NCBI GenBank assembly: GCA_029982205.1
Contig: JARRCM010000016.1
Coordinates: forward strand, 1-46,478
Source of the DNA: Thermosediminibacterales bacterium
GTDB taxonomy: Bacteria > Bacillota > Thermosediminibacteria > Koleobacterales > JARRCM01
Reading direction: 5' to 3'
DNA: 46,478 nt
The position numbers were made by a program, and so were the translations under genes. Positions 43,114-46,478 of this stretch are shown here, in pieces (the stretch's first letter is position 1; every line of letters begins with the position of its first letter). The notes beneath the pieces were generated by a model that did no database searches, had not been told where the DNA came from, and saw only the letters and a list, made by a program, of their open reading frames with translations.

Positions 43114-44859
43114 AGATATCACAACATAATATTCTTCTTTTACAACTTTCTTATTAAAATCACCAACCTTTAATATGGTATTCGGATAGACCAAATCTAC
43201 TCTAAGCGAACCTTTTTCTACTTCCAGAAGAGTTTTAACAGCTGTCTTTGACCCTGCTTCCTTTATAATTAAGGTGTTTTTAGCAAACACTTCACCACCT
43301 CTAAAAAAACCGGCAACTTTAACTTTCTGGCCAATTATCTTTGAATGGTAAACATTGCTTAAAACCTCTACTGTCCCATCTGCCCGAAGCAAAGAATTTT
43401 GAACATATGCAGCTGTTATATCAGACAAATTTGTAGGTATCTCTGATAACTTTTCAGCAAAAAATTGGACATCTTGTTTCAAATCCATAATTTCCTGCAG
43501 GCTTTTTATTTTCAAAGGATTTAATCCCTGTAATTTTATAAGACGTTCTTTTATTAACCGATTTAAGTCTTTATCAATATTAAATTCTACTTCTTTAGTG
43601 TTACAGTTTATTTCTTCTATTATATTCGTTATATCCGGAAATTTTGATTCTAATAGCTTTTTGACTAAAATCCCTATTACTTCTTTTTTATTGCTTATTT
43701 TTTGATATTCAGGATGTTTCATTACAGCTTCAGCGGCTTCAAAAAGTTTAAAAATTAATTTTTCCAGTTTTCCTAAGTTTTTTGCAAGTTTATAATAAAA
43801 ACTGTAATTTTCACCGGCAAAAATTTTACTGGAAATCACCTTTTTCACCTTTACACAGCCTCTTGCATGAATAACGCTTCCAACAGCATCTCCATATACC
43901 ACAACATTGCCTTTTGATACTACTGACATCCCTTCGGTAATATTGCCTGTAATGATAACATCACCGTCAAACCTTATGTTGCCACTCGATAAATCTACAT
44001 TTCCATTATGTACATAAACAGGCACGACGCTTAGATATTTTACTTTATGCCCTTCAAGAACAGGCCTTCCGGAAATCATTGCAATTGCTTTAGTACCATC
44101 TTCTGTTACTTTTACACCATCCTTTACCTTGATTGTTACATCTTTCGGCAGCTCGGGCTCAATAAAATTTCCTCTTACATCAATCCCCTTGTCACCTAAT
44201 TTTGCTGGATGTTTTACTGCCAATACCTCACCTACCTCTACGGGGGGAATTTGATTCAACTCTTTGAAATTTATTTTTTCTTCAGAATTATAACGGGAAA
44301 GTAAATCTTGTTTATTATTAAAAAGATACTCAATATACGCATCCCGCGGAGGGCTTGGAGGAAGCCCCTTAGCAATCAAATACCTGCCTTTCTTCTTGTT
44401 TTTTACTATATCTTTTATAGCATTTTTATCGACTCCAAAAATTATGTTGTTTTTAAGCAGCTCAAAATTTATATCTTCCTCTGTCAACTCTTTGGATTCA
44501 TATTCCCTAATATGAACAACCAAATCAGTAGTTGGAGGATGGTCTTGAATAGAGTAATTCTTTTTTACTGGGTTTTTGATATTTAAATAAGCCTCCAAAC
44601 CATCTTTTGTTATCTCTACATCAAAATCAATGTCTTCCCCCTGTTTATTCAATACTACTTCGATTTTATCTTTCTCGCTCACAGCTGTTGTTTTATCTAT
44701 TTTATTTCCATTAACAAAAACATCAACGCCATTTCCCGGCGAAATAGTAGGAAACCTCCCATAGTTTTGAGGATCTGTTACAATGATTTTGCCTTTATTG
44801 ATTTCAATACTGCCATCCTGATTTGCACTTTCTGTAAGTTCATCAAACAGATTACTCAC
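43111..44859 (-). CDS. FapA/DUF342 family protein
   Basis: The 582-residue protein has a central right-handed beta-helix-like region (VDLSSGNIRFDGDVIITGNITEGMSVVSKGNVVVYGDAVGSVIHARGCVKVKKVI) typical of DUF342/FapA. The N-terminal domain carries EVGEVLAVKHPAKLGDKGIDVRG and the C-terminal part contains coiled coil. FapA relatives are linked to polar flagellar assembly in Vibrio; the clostridial role is less known. GTG at 44859, seven bases after AAGGGAGGT, is the start, because an open frame going further upstream would run through the riboswitch. A c-di-GMP riboswitch controls it, which suits a motility or surface role. Confidence 0.9.
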   Translation of the reverse strand: MSNLFDELTESANQDGSIEINKGKIIVTDPQNYGRFPTISPGNGVDVFVNGNKIDKTTAVSEKDKIEVVLNKQGEDIDFDVEITKDGLEAYLNIKNPVKKNYSIQDHPPTTDLVVHIREYESKELTEEDINFELLKNNIIFGVDKNAIKDIVKNKKKGRYLIAKGLPPSPPRDAYIEYLFNNKQDLLSRYNSEEKINFKELNQIPPVEVGEVLAVKHPAKLGDKGIDVRGNFIEPELPKDVTIKVKDGVKVTEDGTKAIAMISGRPVLEGHKVKYLSVVPVYVHNGNVDLSSGNIRFDGDVIITGNITEGMSVVSKGNVVVYGDAVGSVIHARGCVKVKKVISSKIFAGENYSFYYKLAKNLGKLEKLIFKLFEAAEAVMKHPEYQKISNKKEVIGILVKKLLESKFPDITNIIEEINCNTKEVEFNIDKDLNRLIKERLIKLQGLNPLKIKSLQEIMDLKQDVQFFAEKLSEIPTNLSDITAAYVQNSLLRADGTVEVLSNVYHSKIIGQKVKVAGFFRGGEVFAKNTLIIKEAGSKTAVKTLLEVEKGSLRVDLVYPNTILKVGDFNKKVVKEEYYVVIS

Positions 44860-44884
44860 AGATGCATACCTCCCTTGATAAAAA

Positions 44885-44992
44885 AACTGCCCAGAAAAGG
44901 ACAGTTTGATGTTCGGCAACCCGGCTGTCATGGTTATAACAAACTGTAGACCCACGGCTTTGCGTCCTTGGCTTTCGCACAAGTTTGCCCTT
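44885..44992 (-). promoter_or_regulatory. c-di-GMP-I (GEMM-I) riboswitch with terminator
   Basis: On the minus strand GGGCAAAC, GCGAAAGC (GNRA loop), GACGCAAAGCC and GCCGGGTTGCCG follow in the order and spacing of the GEMM-I aptamer (about 44911-44992). A terminator stem AACTGTCC/GGGCAGTT (44885-44892 with 44899-44906) with six T comes next, then the fapA ribosome binding site. Whether c-di-GMP turns the gene on or off cannot be settled by reading. Confidence 0.93.
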
Positions 44993-45098
44993 TCTACAAC
45001 AAATTATTTACATGATTTTATAGTTAGTTCGACAAACAAATTATAAAATCCTTCTTTTCTCATTAAAATTGTTTGCTTTCCTGCAGTTTCGCTGCCGC

Positions 45099-45127
45099 TT
45101 GACTTTGCTTGTAGTTTAGTTTATAAT
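45099..45127 (+). promoter_or_regulatory. Promoter of the glyS leader
   Basis: TTGACT (45099-45104) and TATAAT (45122-45127) are spaced by 17 bases. This is a near-consensus promoter. Confidence 0.85.
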
Positions 45128-45134
45128 ACACAAA

Positions 45135-45338
45135 AAACATGTTTATCAGGACTGGCTAATGCCCTAAAATCCCTGCTTTAAGCGAGCGGGGGACAGTGCA
45201 AGCCCCGCAGCAAATTTTAAGGGTTCGGCACCAGTGACACCTGTTTTATCATTAAGTGGCCGGTTTTTACCGGCAACTAGGGTGGAACCATCCTTAATGT
45301 TATTAGGGATCCCTAGGCCTTTGGGTCTGGGGATTTTT
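45135..45338 (+). promoter_or_regulatory. Glycine T-box leader of glyS
   Basis: Stem I begins near 45148 with AGGACTGG pairing to CCAGT at 45231-45235. Its tip has AGCGAGCGGGGGACAGTGC, as in many T-boxes. The specifier loop reads TTCGGCA, giving GGC (Gly) at 45226-45228. The T-box TAGGGTGGAACCATCC is at about 45278-45293; UGGA fits the UCCA end of tRNA-Gly. CTAGGG can pair with CCCTAG to form the antiterminator, and a terminator follows at 45309-45338 with six T. Low charged tRNA-Gly should induce glyS. Confidence 0.9.
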
Positions 45339-45374
45339 TAAGTTTACTTAACAAAAAAGGAGGGCCAAATAAAA

Positions 45375-46478
45375 ATGGAGAAAAAAGATGGAGAAAAGTT
45401 TATGAACAACCTTGTATCTCTATGTAAAAGAAGAGGATTCATTTTTCAGGGTTCTGAAATTTATGGCGGTTTGGCCAATACCTGGGATTACGGCCCTTTA
45501 GGAGTCGAACTGAAACAAAATGTAAAAAAAGCTTGGTGGAAAAAGGTTGTCCATGAAAGAGATGACGTGGTAGGCCTCGACAGCGCAATACTTATGCACC
45601 CAAAAACATGGGAAGCATCAGGGCATTTGGCAGGATTTAATGACGCGTTAATCGACTGCAAAACATGTAAATCAAGATTCCGTGCCGATCACCTTATTGA
45701 AGAAACACTTAACAAGCATGTAGAAGGAAAAAGTGTCGAAGAACTTACAGAGATTATCCATGGCAATAATGTTAAATGCCCCGTTTGCGGAAACGTAAAC
45801 TGGACAGATGCCCGTGTGTTCAACCTGATGTTCAAAACCTTTCAAGGGCCTGTGGAAGATGCTTCTTCCGTTGTTTATCTCAGGCCGGAAACCGCCCAGG
45901 GGATTTTTGTCAACTTTAAAAACGTGTTGGATTCAAGCCGCCAAAAACTTCCTTTTGGTATTGCACAGATCGGAAAAGCCTTTAGGAATGAGATAACACC
46001 AGGGAATTTTATCTTTCGAACCCGGGAGTTTGAACAGATGGAGCTTGAGTTTTTCGTTAAACCAGGTGAAGACATGGAGTGGTTTGAGTTCTGGCGCAAT
46101 TTCACAATAGAATGGTTTACTTCCCTTGGCGTCAGTAGGGAAAACCTTAAGCTTAGGGACCACTCAAAAGATGAGCTGTCCCATTACGCTAAGGCCACTA
46201 CCGACCTTGAATACAACTTTCCCTTCGGCTGGGGTGAATTATGGGGTGTGGCCAACAGAACGGATTTTGACCTCTCACGTCACATAGAATATTCCGGCAA
46301 ATCATTAACATACTTTGACCCCCAGTCAAAGGAACATATTGTGCCTTATGTTATTGAACCTTCACTGGGTGTTGACCGTGCGATGCTGGTATTTTTATGT
46401 GATGCCTACCGCGAGGAAGAAGTTAAAGGTGAAAAGCGTGTTGTAATGGGATTCCATCCTGAGATAGCCCCAATCAAA
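45375..46478 (+). CDS. glyS: Glycyl-tRNA synthetase, alpha2 type, 5' part (runs off the window)
   Basis: The frame is open from ATG at 45375 to the window end (368 codons). It has [16 protein letters not shown] and [13 protein letters not shown] at the start, two CxxC zinc pieces (CKTCKSRF and CPVCGNVNW), and class II motifs [16 protein letters not shown] and [15 protein letters not shown], then [14 protein letters not shown]. This is the single-subunit dimeric GlyRS, not the alpha2-beta2 GlyQS. AAGGAGG lies upstream of the ATG. The C-terminal anticodon-binding domain is outside the window. The Gly T-box leader supports the call. Confidence 0.97.
   Translation, partial: MEKKDGEKFMNNLVSLCKRRGFIFQGSEIYGGLANTWDYGPLGVELKQNVKKAWWKKVVHERDDVVGLDSAILMHPKTWEASGHLAGFNDALIDCKTCKSRFRADHLIEETLNKHVEGKSVEELTEIIHGNNVKCPVCGNVNWTDARVFNLMFKTFQGPVEDASSVVYLRPETAQGIFVNFKNVLDSSRQKLPFGIAQIGKAFRNEITPGNFIFRTREFEQMELEFFVKPGEDMEWFEFWRNFTIEWFTSLGVSRENLKLRDHSKDELSHYAKATTDLEYNFPFGWGELWGVANRTDFDLSRHIEYSGKSLTYFDPQSKEHIVPYVIEPSLGVDRAMLVFLCDAYREEEVKGEKRVVMGFHPEIAPIK

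Noticed and set aside
44860-44982. Longer start for the FapA gene
   Set aside because: The frame stays open to 44982 but that part is the c-di-GMP riboswitch and its terminator; GTG at 44859 has a strong ribosome binding site.
1-46478. tRNA or rRNA genes
   Set aside because: I looked for cloverleaf-type sequence with a GGTTCGAATCC-like arm and for rRNA blocks and saw none.

Overview
The window reads as a chromosomal piece of a low-GC, anaerobic Gram-positive bacterium of the class Clostridia. The signs are two T-box leaders, a c-di-GMP-I and a fluoride riboswitch, strong AGGAGG ribosome binding sites, the NAD(P)HX repair / lipoprotein / alanine racemase / MazEF gene order typical of Firmicutes, a 2-hydroxyacyl-CoA dehydratase-type activase set and an NfnAB-type transhydrogenase. 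A Tepidanaerobacter/Thermosediminibacter-like relative is a guess only. Nearly all genes lie on the minus strand; only the nitroreductase, the ABC-F protein and glyS are on plus.

Left part (1-11.5 kb): an eroded accessory region. A DarG-like macrodomain gene lies next to a dnaE gene that carries three separate lesions: an approximately 30-residue in-frame deletion removing the GFNKSH segment, a frameshift, and insertion of an intact IS200/IS605 element with tnpA, tnpB and both hairpin ends. Upstream is an iscB (RRXRR/RuvC/HNH) pseudogene with one stop and two frameshifts. Next come trpP (tryptophan transport) behind a Trp-specifying T-box that appears to have two antiterminator/terminator modules, a SplB-like radical SAM gene, a helical protein of unknown function, the C-terminal stump of a type I restriction HsdR subunit, and a two-repeat CRISPR remnant without cas genes.

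Middle part (11.8-28 kb): a fluoride riboswitch with crcB, a nitroreductase, an activase trio (ATPase plus two DUF2229-type proteins, ATGA-coupled), a beta-keto acid cleavage enzyme with a class III aminotransferase next to an RpiR-type regulator, NfnAB, a P-loop/Asp23 fusion protein, a radical SAM/SPASM enzyme with an HTH protein, an ABC-F protein, a D-2-hydroxyacid dehydrogenase and a DUF1461 membrane protein.

Right part (28.7-46.5 kb): a DnaA-box cluster, the tRNA t6A operon tsaE-tsaB-rimI-tsaD, DUF503, tex, a four-gene amide hydrolase operon (peptidase C26, asparaginase II, nitrilase, M20 amidohydrolase), then nnrDE-lipoprotein-alr-mazE-mazF, and a FapA (DUF342) gene behind a c-di-GMP riboswitch, divergent from glyS behind a Gly T-box. 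glyS runs off the right edge.

I did not find a clearly new multi-gene system. The strongest leads are the multiply broken dnaE with a TnpB element whose predicted guide matches the dnaE insertion flank, the tandem-module Trp T-box, the DnaA-box cluster, a small-RNA-like transcription unit near the left edge, and a repeated operator-like motif near the RpiR gene. All calls come from reading the sequence; no database search was possible.
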